In this document: positions 1-4,193 of the stretch, one piece after another
Position numbering within the stretch: position 1 is the stretch's first letter
Layout: each line of letters starts with the position of its first letter
Assembly (NCBI GenBank): GCA_023389545.1
Contig: JAEWEI010000103.1
Location: 1 to 7,028, forward strand
Length of the DNA stretch: 7,028 nt
Direction: 5' to 3'
Origin: Actinomycetes bacterium
Lineage (GTDB): Bacteria > Actinomycetota > Actinomycetes > Actinomycetales > Cellulomonadaceae
Program-made: the position numbers and the translations under genes
The notes under the pieces: generated by a model
What the model saw: the letters and a program-made list of their open reading frames with translations, nothing else
Told to the model about the DNA's origin: nothing
The model's database searches: none

Positions 1-996
1 CGCGGCGCCGAACTTGTCGATCACGTCGAGCGTGCCGAAGTGCAGGAACTCGGGGCCGAACGGGATGCCGAGGGACAGCGTCGGGTACAGGTAGGCGAGG
101 TTGTACCAGAGCAGCAGCTGCAGGATCAGCGGCACGGACCTGAACACCCACGTGTACGTCCACGACACCGAGCGGAGCAGCGGTGACGGGGACAGCCGCA
201 TCAGCGCGAGCACGGTGCCCAGGCCGAAGCCGATCACCGCCGCGACGAGGGTGAGCCGCACCGTGCCCCACAGGCCGTTGACCACCGACGGCCACGTCAG
301 GTACTGCCAGACGATCGACCACTCCCAGCGCGCGTTGGTGGTCAACGAGCTGATGACCATCGCCAGCAGCACGAACGTGCCCGCGGTGGCGATCCAGCGG
401 CCCACATGCCGCGCGGGCACGATGCGGGCATCGGCATCGGCGTCCGCCCTGTGCGGCGCGGGGCGCGCCAGGTGGTTCCCGCCGTGCGGCAGGTGCTTCT
501 CGAACGGCAGCGGGCGCGGCTGCGGCTCGGCGTCCACGTCGAACAGCGGCGTGTAGCCCGTGGACAGGTACAGCGCGCGAGCCTCTGGCTGCCGGGGGCC
601 CGTGGTCAGGTACACGCGCGTGTAGCCCCGCGCGGCGATCTCCTGCTCGAGCACCTCCAGGACCCGGCGGGCGAGCCCGCGACGACGCTGGTCGGAACGC
701 GTCCAGATGCGCTTGAGCTCGGCAGTCGTCTCGTCGTAGCGACGGAACGCCCCACCAGCGACGGGCTCGCCGCCGACGAGCAGCAGCACGAGCGCGCCGC
801 CCGGTCCCGCGAACTCCTCCGCCGGGTACTGGGCGAGGTCAGCGGCCATCTCCTGACGCGAGCGCCCGTAGCGGTCGGCGTACTCCTGGGCCAACTCGGC
901 CAGCAGCGGCCGGACCAGCGGATCGGACTGGTGCACGAACCGCACTTCCAGGTCGGCCACTGCGGCGGCGCCCACCGGACGTGCCTGCACGGTCAT
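1..996 (-). CDS. GNAT acetyltransferase - amino-acid ABC permease fusion protein (3' end off window)
   Basis: An open frame of 332 codons without a stop, truncated by the left edge, so the C-terminus is missing. Residues about 16-170 form a GNAT fold: the acetyl-CoA loop is visible as QRRRGLARR (103-111), followed by GYTRVYLTTG and the ARALYLSTGY segment (139-148) typical of the family's last helix and strand. A charged Ala/Asp-rich linker (about 171-198) leads into a membrane part: a hydrophobic segment at 199-219, another at about 243-267, then FRSVPLILQLLLWY (285-298), the FRxxPLxxQ signature of polar amino-acid (HisM/GlnP-type) permeases. The permease would need roughly 100 more residues beyond the edge. 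The ATG overlaps the monooxygenase stop as ATGA (996-993), with no strong Shine-Dalgarno, so translation is probably coupled. Inferred role: import of an amino acid, possibly a sulfur-containing one, and its N-acetylation at the inner face of the membrane. The domain assignments are strong; the substrate is a guess. Confidence 0.88.
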   Translation of the reverse strand, partial: MTVQARPVGAAAVADLEVRFVHQSDPLVRPLLAELAQEYADRYGRSRQEMAADLAQYPAEEFAGPGGALVLLLVGGEPVAGGAFRRYDETTAELKRIWTRSDQRRRGLARRVLEVLEQEIAARGYTRVYLTTGPRQPEARALYLSTGYTPLFDVDAEPQPRPLPFEKHLPHGGNHLARPAPHRADADADARIVPARHVGRWIATAGTFVLLAMVISSLTTNARWEWSIVWQYLTWPSVVNGLWGTVRLTLVAAVIGFGLGTVLALMRLSPSPLLRSVSWTYTWVFRSVPLILQLLLWYNLAYLYPTLSLGIPFGPEFLHFGTLDVIDKFGAA

Positions 997-2279
997 GACC
1001 GGGCCGCCACGCGCAGCAGGTCGGCGGTGGTCGAAGCGCCCGCGTCAGCGAACGCCGCGTGCGCGTCGCCCGCCGCGTGCTCCCGGGGCGGCTCAGGCCG
1101 CTCGCCGCCGGAGACCGCAAGCCGCTCGGCGCCAGCAGCGTCCTGTGCGGCCCACGCCCGGGCCAGCAGCTCATAGCTGCGCACCCGATCCTCGTGCCGG
1201 TGGGTCACCGTTGTGACCAGCAGCTCGTCCGCGCCCGTCAGACGTTGCAGGGCCGCGAGCCGCGCCACCACCGTCTGCGGCGAGCCGACCAACTGGGTCG
1301 CGGTGCGGTCGCGCACCGCGTCGTGGTCGTCCTCGCCCCACCCCGACAGGATCCGTCGCGCCTCGCCCGCGTCGGGGTACGGGATCGCGCCCTGGCCACT
1401 GCGGATCGACTGCACCCACGGCCCGTAGCCCAGCGCGAGCTCCTGCGCCGTCGCGTCATCGACGGCGACCACCACGTCCACCGACACGATGACGTACGGC
1501 TGTGCGAACCGCTCGGACGGAAGGAAGGCCGCACGGTAGGCGGCCACCGACTCCTGCAGCGTGGCCGGCGCCACGTGGTAGTTCGCGCCGTAGGGCAGGC
1601 CGAGCTCACCCGCGAGCTGGGCGCTGGGACCTGCGCTGGACCCATGCACCCACAGCTGCACGTCGGTCCCCGCCGCGGGCGTCACCACCACCGGGCGCCC
1701 CTCTGGCGCCACGTACGTCCCGTCGAAGAACCCGAGGATGTCGCGCACGTCCGCGCCGAACCCCTCGCCGGGCGCCCGGCCCAACAGCCTGGCCTGCAGC
1801 TCAAGCCGGACCGGGTCGTAGGCCGGCGGACGGGCCGGGGGGATCACCACCCCGTCGACGAGCCGGAGTCCCTGCTCGGCGGGGGCTGCCGTGCCGGGCG
1901 TCCCGATGGGCGACCGGTCGCTGGCCGAGCGTCCGATGCCCGAGCGTCCGATGCCGAGGTCGATCCGCCCGGGATGCAGTGCGGCGAGGGTGCCCCACTG
2001 CTCGGCGACCTGGAGCGACGAGTAGTTGCCGAGCAGCACCGCCGCCGATCCCACGCGGATCGCGCTGGTCGACTGTGCCACCACGGCGGCGACCACAGCC
2101 GGGGAGGCGCCGGCCACCCCGGGGTTGAGGTGGTGCTCGGCGAGCCAGTACCGCCGGTACCCGGCGCGCTCGGCGGCCTGGGCCAGGTCGACGGTGTGGC
2201 GCAGGGCGTCAGCGGGTGTGCTGCCAGACGAGATGGGGCTCAGGTCCAGCACGGACAAAGGGACAGGTGGGTGCGACAT
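993..2279 (-). CDS. luciferase-like flavin-dependent monooxygenase (LLM class, MsnO8/YtmO-like group)
   Basis: Encodes 428 residues. The start at 2279 is chosen because GAGGAG lies 5 nt upstream and the family's N-terminus (PLSVLDLSP, 7-15) follows at once; an upstream in-frame ATG at 2384 adds only 35 non-family residues. Family landmarks in order: AERAGYRRYWLAEHH (36-50), IRVGSAAVLL (74-83) and LHPGRIDLGIGRS (101-113), all typical of bacterial luciferase-family 'group 1' oxidoreductases, two-component enzymes that use reduced FMN and O2. It is longer than the roughly 330-residue norm: an insertion at about 113-155 contains a five-residue repeat (GIGRS twice), and there is an Ala/Glu-rich low-complexity tail from about residue 378. 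It is first of at least two genes leftward, translationally coupled to the GNAT-permease fusion, and divergent from two flavin reductases that could supply FMNH2. Its transcript appears to begin with a cysteine-rich leader ORF. A role in cleaving C-S bonds of organosulfur compounds is inferred from this context. Confidence 0.9.
   Translation of the reverse strand: MSHPPVPLSVLDLSPISSGSTPADALRHTVDLAQAAERAGYRRYWLAEHHLNPGVAGASPAVVAAVVAQSTSAIRVGSAAVLLGNYSSLQVAEQWGTLAALHPGRIDLGIGRSGIGRSASDRSPIGTPGTAAPAEQGLRLVDGVVIPPARPPAYDPVRLELQARLLGRAPGEGFGADVRDILGFFDGTYVAPEGRPVVVTPAAGTDVQLWVHGSSAGPSAQLAGELGLPYGANYHVAPATLQESVAAYRAAFLPSERFAQPYVIVSVDVVVAVDDATAQELALGYGPWVQSIRSGQGAIPYPDAGEARRILSGWGEDDHDAVRDRTATQLVGSPQTVVARLAALQRLTGADELLVTTVTHRHEDRVRSYELLARAWAAQDAAGAERLAVSGGERPEPPREHAAGDAHAAFADAGASTTADLLRVAARS
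1925..1954 (-). repeat. in-frame 15-bp tandem duplication inside the monooxygenase gene
   Basis: Two perfect head-to-tail copies of CCGAGCGTCCGATGC (plus strand) at 1925-1939 and 1940-1954, with four bases of a third copy. On the coding strand they give GIGRS-GIGRS directly after the conserved LHPGRIDLGIGR segment, where the insertion relative to family members begins. Probably a replication-slippage duplication that kept the frame. Confidence 0.9.
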
Positions 2280-2284
2280 GGGGT

Positions 2285-2290
2285 CTCCTC
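2285..2290 (-). promoter_or_regulatory. ribosome binding site of the LLM monooxygenase
   Basis: GAGGAG on the minus strand, five bases before the ATG at 2279. It decides the start against the upstream ATG at 2384. Part of it (GAGAC, 2287-2283) can pair with GTCTC at 2322-2318, a weak five-pair candidate for Shine-Dalgarno masking. Confidence 0.8.
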
Positions 2291-2479
2291 GACGCCGGAC
2301 GGCGCAGGACGCCAGCCGAGACGCCTGCGGTCGGCAGGAACGGCTGACGGCGGGGCGCGGGCTCGGGCAGGTGGCAGGCTCCACGACGGCAACGGCCGCA
2401 GTGTGGAGCGCGGGCTTCGGGCGGGGTGCCCGGGGCGCCAGGCGTGCGTGCGCCGGCGGGTGCGATGGGGCCGACTCGC

Positions 2480-2507
2480 GGTGGGCGTGAGCGCCGGCTC
2501 GCCCACC
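2480..2507 (-). repeat. inverted repeat / RNA hairpin in the monooxygenase leader
   Basis: In the minus-strand RNA GGTGGGCG (2507-2500) pairs perfectly with CGCCCACC (2487-2480), with a further AGC/GCT helix inside around a four-base loop and two unpaired bases. No run of U follows. A candidate element of the attenuator, or a chance GC-rich fold. Confidence 0.55.
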
Positions 2508-2552
2508 CTGCGCCGTCAGACGCGTGGGTGGGGAGGGTGTGAGCCGCTGTCG

Positions 2553-2590
2553 GGCGGGGATCCGGGCGCGTGCGGGACCTGGACCCCGCC
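2553..2590 (-). repeat. strong stem-loop 28 nt after the cysteine leader ORF stop
   Basis: In the minus-strand RNA GGCGGGGTCC (2590-2581) pairs with GGA-T-CCCCGCC (2563-2553), ten base pairs with one bulged T. Its position just after the Cys codons and stop of the leader ORF is where a ribosome-controlled fold would be expected. No T-tract follows, so it is not a canonical intrinsic terminator. Confidence 0.55.
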
Positions 2591-2618
2591 TGCCGTTCCG
2601 GAGATCAGCAGACGAGCA

Positions 2619-2696
2619 TCAACAACAGCGACAGCGCGTGACGGCAGCGATGTCGACATCGCTCAGGCCGCGGCGGCGGTTCGTGGAGGTGCTCAC
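2619..2696 (-). CDS. leaderless cysteine-rich leader peptide (25 aa)
   Basis: A 25-codon ORF starting GTG and ending TGT CGC TGT TGT TGA, peptide C-terminus VTRCRCC (residues 19-25), preceded by RRR (7-9) and DVDIAAV (13-19). This resembles the small actinobacterial leader peptides that carry an Arg-rich stretch, a VDL-like motif and a terminal Cys cluster upstream of sulfur-assimilation operons. The GTG lies seven bases after a TAACGT -10 box, so the mRNA probably begins at the start codon, as reported for leaderless polycysteine ORFs acting as cysteine-responsive attenuators in mycobacteria. It lies 339 bases upstream of the LLM monooxygenase on the same strand. Expected action in cis: ribosomes slow at the Cys codons when charged tRNA-Cys is scarce and change the fold of the following leader. 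All three Cys codons are TGT, the rarer one in such GC-rich DNA, which could increase the pause. ORF and promoter geometry are seen; regulation is inferred. Confidence 0.82.
   Translation of the reverse strand: MSTSTNRRRGLSDVDIAAVTRCRCC
2646..2663. repeat. 18-bp perfect palindrome inside the leader ORF
   Basis: AGCGATGTCGACATCGCT is identical to its reverse complement. It encodes S-D-V-D-I-A of the leader peptide and lies 34-51 bases into the putative transcript. It could be a DNA operator for a dimeric regulator, or an RNA hairpin (seven pairs, TCGA loop) just before the Cys codons. Which, if either, cannot be told from sequence. Confidence 0.85.
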
Positions 2697-2703
2697 GCGA
2701 CGG

Positions 2704-2733
2704 ACGTTAGGGCGAACTTCGACGCGGAGTCAA
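2704..2733 (-). promoter_or_regulatory. promoter of the leader peptide - monooxygenase operon
   Basis: On the minus strand TTGACT (2733-2728) is separated by 18 bases from TAACGT (2709-2704), close to actinobacterial housekeeping-sigma consensus (TTGAC and TANNNT). Seven bases further is the GTG at 2696, so the expected transcription start coincides with the first base of the leader ORF. Confidence 0.72.
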
Positions 2734-2753
2734 CAGATGGGGCGTATCGGGTC

Positions 2754-2767
2754 GTGTCGTGAGACAC
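2754..2767. repeat. short inverted repeat between the divergent promoters
   Basis: GTGTC-GTGA-GACAC, five-base arms around four bases, immediately before the plus-strand -35 region and about 20 bases behind the minus-strand -35. It is a possible operator, but arms this short also arise by chance. Confidence 0.35.
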
Positions 2768-2770
2768 CGG

Positions 2771-2800
2771 TCGCCACCCGCCGAGCCGGCGTGCTACAAC
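2771..2800 (+). promoter_or_regulatory. probable promoter of the riboswitch - flavin reductase operon
   Basis: A -10-like TACAAC (2795-2800) lies 18 bases after a weak -35 match, TCGCCA (2771-2776). Six to seven bases beyond the -10 is A2807, the first base of the riboswitch P1 stem, so the transcript would begin almost exactly at the aptamer. The -35 match is poor; the agreement with the aptamer boundary is the stronger argument. Confidence 0.5.
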
Positions 2801-2806
2801 TGCCCG

Positions 2807-2927
2807 AGGTCTTGAGTGCCAGTGCTCATCTGAGCGCAGCCCCGGCTTGCTGGCCAGCAACCCCCACGTGTCACGGCGGGGTGCTCCGGGAGACGACCTG
2901 GCCGTGTTGAGGGACACGGCAAGCGTG
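2807..2927 (+). ncRNA. SAM-IV riboswitch aptamer
   Basis: This matches the SAM-IV class of S-adenosylmethionine riboswitches, known mainly from actinobacteria. P1 pairs AGGTC (2807-2811) with GACCT (2895-2899). GAGTGCCAG then opens P2, with GCCAG (2818-2822) pairing CTGGC (2850-2854). The apex GCCCCGGCTTGCTGGC and the junction GCAACC (2857-2862) are the conserved class I/IV core. P3 pairs CCCC (2862-2865) with GGGG (2878-2881), followed by conserved GGGTGC (2879-2884). CCGGG (2886-2890) can form the core pseudoknot with CCCGG (2841-2845) of the P2 loop. The class IV second pseudoknot is possible as CGTGT (2867-2871, P3 loop) with ACACG (2914-2918), and the 3' end CGGCAAGCG also fits SAM-IV. 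Two differences from the reference form: an extra mini-hairpin in P2 (2824-2835) and no P5 hairpin of usual length. It should turn the two flavin reductase genes down when SAM is high. The SAM-I kink-turn is absent. Confidence 0.9.
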
Positions 2928-3034
2928 ATCGACATCGGCGACCACAATGGCGCCTCATCGTCGTCGGCCTGCGTCGGGCCGGCGTCGCGGAGACGCCGCG
3001 CCTGGACCCGCCGGACCACTCCAAGGACTCTCTG
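2928..3034 (+). promoter_or_regulatory. riboswitch expression-platform region and 5' UTR of the FMN reductase
   Basis: 107 bases between aptamer and start codon. A hairpin CGGCGTC (2980-2986) / GACGCCG (2992-2998) with loop GCGGA is present but has no T-tract after it. The Shine-Dalgarno AAGGA is at 3023-3027. No clear anti-Shine-Dalgarno or terminator/antiterminator pair was found by eye, so the switching mode (translation, or Rho-dependent termination) is undecided. The short ATG frame starting at 2947 inside it looks spurious. Confidence 0.5.
3023..3027 (+). promoter_or_regulatory. ribosome binding site of the FMN reductase
   Basis: AAGGA lies seven bases before the ATG at 3035. It is the likely target if the riboswitch acts on translation. 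Confidence 0.75.
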
Positions 3035-3607
3035 ATGACCACGTCAGCCGTCACCCCGTCCACCGCGTCCACCGCGCCGGGCGTGTCGACGCCCGAGCGT
3101 CGCCGCGACGTCATCGCCGTCGTGGGCAATCCACGTCCCGGATCGCGCACGCGCCTCGTGGCTGAGGCCCTCTCCCGCGCGATCGCCGACCTGCTGGACA
3201 CGCGCACCGCCCCGACCATCGACCTCGCCGACCTGGCCCAGGAGGTCTTCGCCCCGGCACGGCCCGCCGTCGACGACGCGCTCCGACGGCTGTCCGCCGC
3301 GCGGGTCGCCGTCATCGCGACGCCCGTCTACAAGGCCAGCTACACCGGCCTGCTGAAGTCGTTCCTCGACCTGTACGGCGCCGACGGGCTGCGCGGGCTC
3401 GTCGCGGTGCCGCTCGTCGTCTCGGGGAACCCCGCGCACTCCCTGGCCGGCGAGGTGCACCTGCGCCCGCTGCTCGTCGAGCTCGGCGCCAGCGTGCCCA
3501 CCCGCGCGCTCGCGCTGACGGAGGCCCAGCTCGGCTCGCTCGACGACGTGGTCGCCGGATGGCTCGACGCCCAGGGCAGCGTGCTCGCCGTGGGGGTCCG
3601 GGCGTGA
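3035..3607 (+). CDS. NAD(P)H-dependent FMN reductase, SsuE/MsuE-like
   Basis: 190 residues with a flavodoxin-like fold, near the usual size for SsuE-type reductases plus a Ser/Thr-rich N-terminal extension (1-24). The phosphate-binding loop is GNPRPGSRTR (31-40); ATPVYKASYTGLLKSFLDL (95-113) is the hallmark segment of the SsuE/MsuE group; GNPAHSLAGEVHLRPLL (131-147) matches the region of the pi-helix. At the place of the SsuE pi-helix Tyr, an ungapped by-eye alignment gives Val141 with His142 next to it; MsuE is reported to carry His there. Such enzymes hand reduced FMN to two-component monooxygenases that desulfonate or cleave organosulfur compounds under sulfur limitation; here the natural partner is the divergent LLM enzyme. 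The ATG has a good Shine-Dalgarno. The gene lies downstream of a SAM-IV riboswitch and overlaps the next gene by GTGA. Substrate specificity cannot be read from sequence. Confidence 0.92.
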   Translation: MTTSAVTPSTASTAPGVSTPERRRDVIAVVGNPRPGSRTRLVAEALSRAIADLLDTRTAPTIDLADLAQEVFAPARPAVDDALRRLSAARVAVIATPVYKASYTGLLKSFLDLYGADGLRGLVAVPLVVSGNPAHSLAGEVHLRPLLVELGASVPTRALALTEAQLGSLDDVVAGWLDAQGSVLAVGVRA

Positions 3608-4179
3608 CCGCCGACGCGCCTGCCCGGGCCCTGCGCCCCGCGGCACACGACGCCAGCGGCCACAGCGGCCGCATCCCTGACGAGCCCCATCTGAGCGCAG
3701 ACGAGTACAAGCGGGTGTTCCGCCGTCACCCGGCCGGCGTCGCCGTCGTCACGCTGGAGGATCCGCACACCGGGCGGCCGGTGGGCTTCACGGCCACGTC
3801 CGTGATCTCGGTGTCGGCGGCGCCGCCCGTGCTGGCGTTCTCGATCGCCTCGACGTCCTCGAGCTGGCCGGCCTTGTCCGCCGCGCCCACGGTGGTGGTG
3901 AACTTCCTGGGCGACGGGCAGGCCGACGTGTCAGCCCGGTTCGCCACGCACGGGATCGACCGCTTCGCGGGCACCGAGCACGTGCGCCTGCCGGGTGGCG
4001 AGCCGGTGCTGGTCGGCAGCCTGACGTGGGTGCACGGCCGGGTGCTCGAGCGCATCTCCGTGGGCGACAGCCATCTCGTCACGGTGCGGGCCATCGCGTC
4101 GGACACCAGCACCCAGGGGGCGCCGCTCGTCTACCACGACCGCGCCTACACCCAGCTCGGCGACCACTACGAGATCTGA
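3604..4179 (+). CDS. flavin reductase family protein (FMN-binding split barrel, HpaC-like)
   Basis: 191 residues from the GTG at 3604, chosen because it overlaps the upstream stop as GTGA and follows a G-rich stretch. An in-frame ATG at 3559 would add 15 residues inside the previous gene and is less likely. Family segments: YKRVFRRHPAGVAVVT (35-50), GFTATSVISVSAAPPVL (61-77), VVNFLGDGQADVSARFA (98-114), GDSHLVTVRA (154-163) and PLVYHDRAYTQLG (174-186), all typical of the short-chain flavin reductases of two-component monooxygenases (NAD(P)H:flavin oxidoreductase activity). The first 30 residues are a poorly conserved extension. It is the second reductase of this operon, so either two flavin pools or two oxygenases are served, or this protein binds and transfers flavin for a different partner gene outside the window. 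Only 14 bases separate its stop from the convergent rlmB stop; no clear terminator was seen there. Confidence 0.9.
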   Translation: MTADAPARALRPAAHDASGHSGRIPDEPHLSADEYKRVFRRHPAGVAVVTLEDPHTGRPVGFTATSVISVSAAPPVLAFSIASTSSSWPALSAAPTVVVNFLGDGQADVSARFATHGIDRFAGTEHVRLPGGEPVLVGSLTWVHGRVLERISVGDSHLVTVRAIASDTSTQGAPLVYHDRAYTQLGDHYEI

Positions 4180-4193
4180 TCGTGCGCAGTCCG

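Larger units (their letters stand above)
2280..2618 (-). promoter_or_regulatory. long GC-rich leader between the cysteine leader ORF and the monooxygenase (candidate attenuator)
   Basis: 339 bases without a convincing gene on either strand. If transcription starts at 2696 this is untranslated leader of the monooxygenase mRNA. It holds two strong hairpins (2553-2590 and 2480-2507). One GGCGGGG (2590-2584) can pair with any of three CCCCGCC copies (2559-2553, 2426-2420, 2355-2349), so alternative folds are possible. No U-tract follows either hairpin, so an intrinsic terminator is not evident; Rho-dependent termination or control of translation would be the alternatives. Function is inferred from position behind a Cys-rich ORF. 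Confidence 0.5.

Noticed and set aside
991..1000. 10-bp palindrome GGTCATGACC at the monooxygenase / fusion-gene junction
   Set aside because: It is explained by the overlapping ATGA and flanking codons; short and inside coding sequence.
2280..2384. Upstream ATG of the monooxygenase at 2384
   Set aside because: Adds 35 residues unlike the family, whereas the ATG at 2279 has GAGGAG and leads straight into the conserved N-terminus.
1059..2762. 567-residue open frame on the plus strand opposite the monooxygenase
   Set aside because: Arg/Gly/Pro-rich shadow of the minus-strand gene in GC-rich DNA; no recognisable motif, and it runs across the promoter and leader ORF.
2524..2910. 128-residue plus-strand open frame in the intergenic region
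   Set aside because: It lies over the minus-strand promoter, the leader ORF and most of the SAM-IV aptamer, with no family motif or good ribosome site.
2807..2927. SAM-I riboswitch or T-box as alternatives for the leader structure
   Set aside because: The P2 kink-turn of SAM-I is absent and the 3' part follows SAM-IV; no T-box sequence or specifier domain is visible.
3559..3603. Upstream ATG for the second flavin reductase
   Set aside because: It lies deep in the preceding gene; the GTG at 3604 gives a standard GTGA overlap. Not fully excluded.
4180..4193. Terminator between the convergent flavin reductase and rlmB genes
   Set aside because: Only 14 bases; the nearby CAGT/ACTG pairing is four bases long and has no T-tract.
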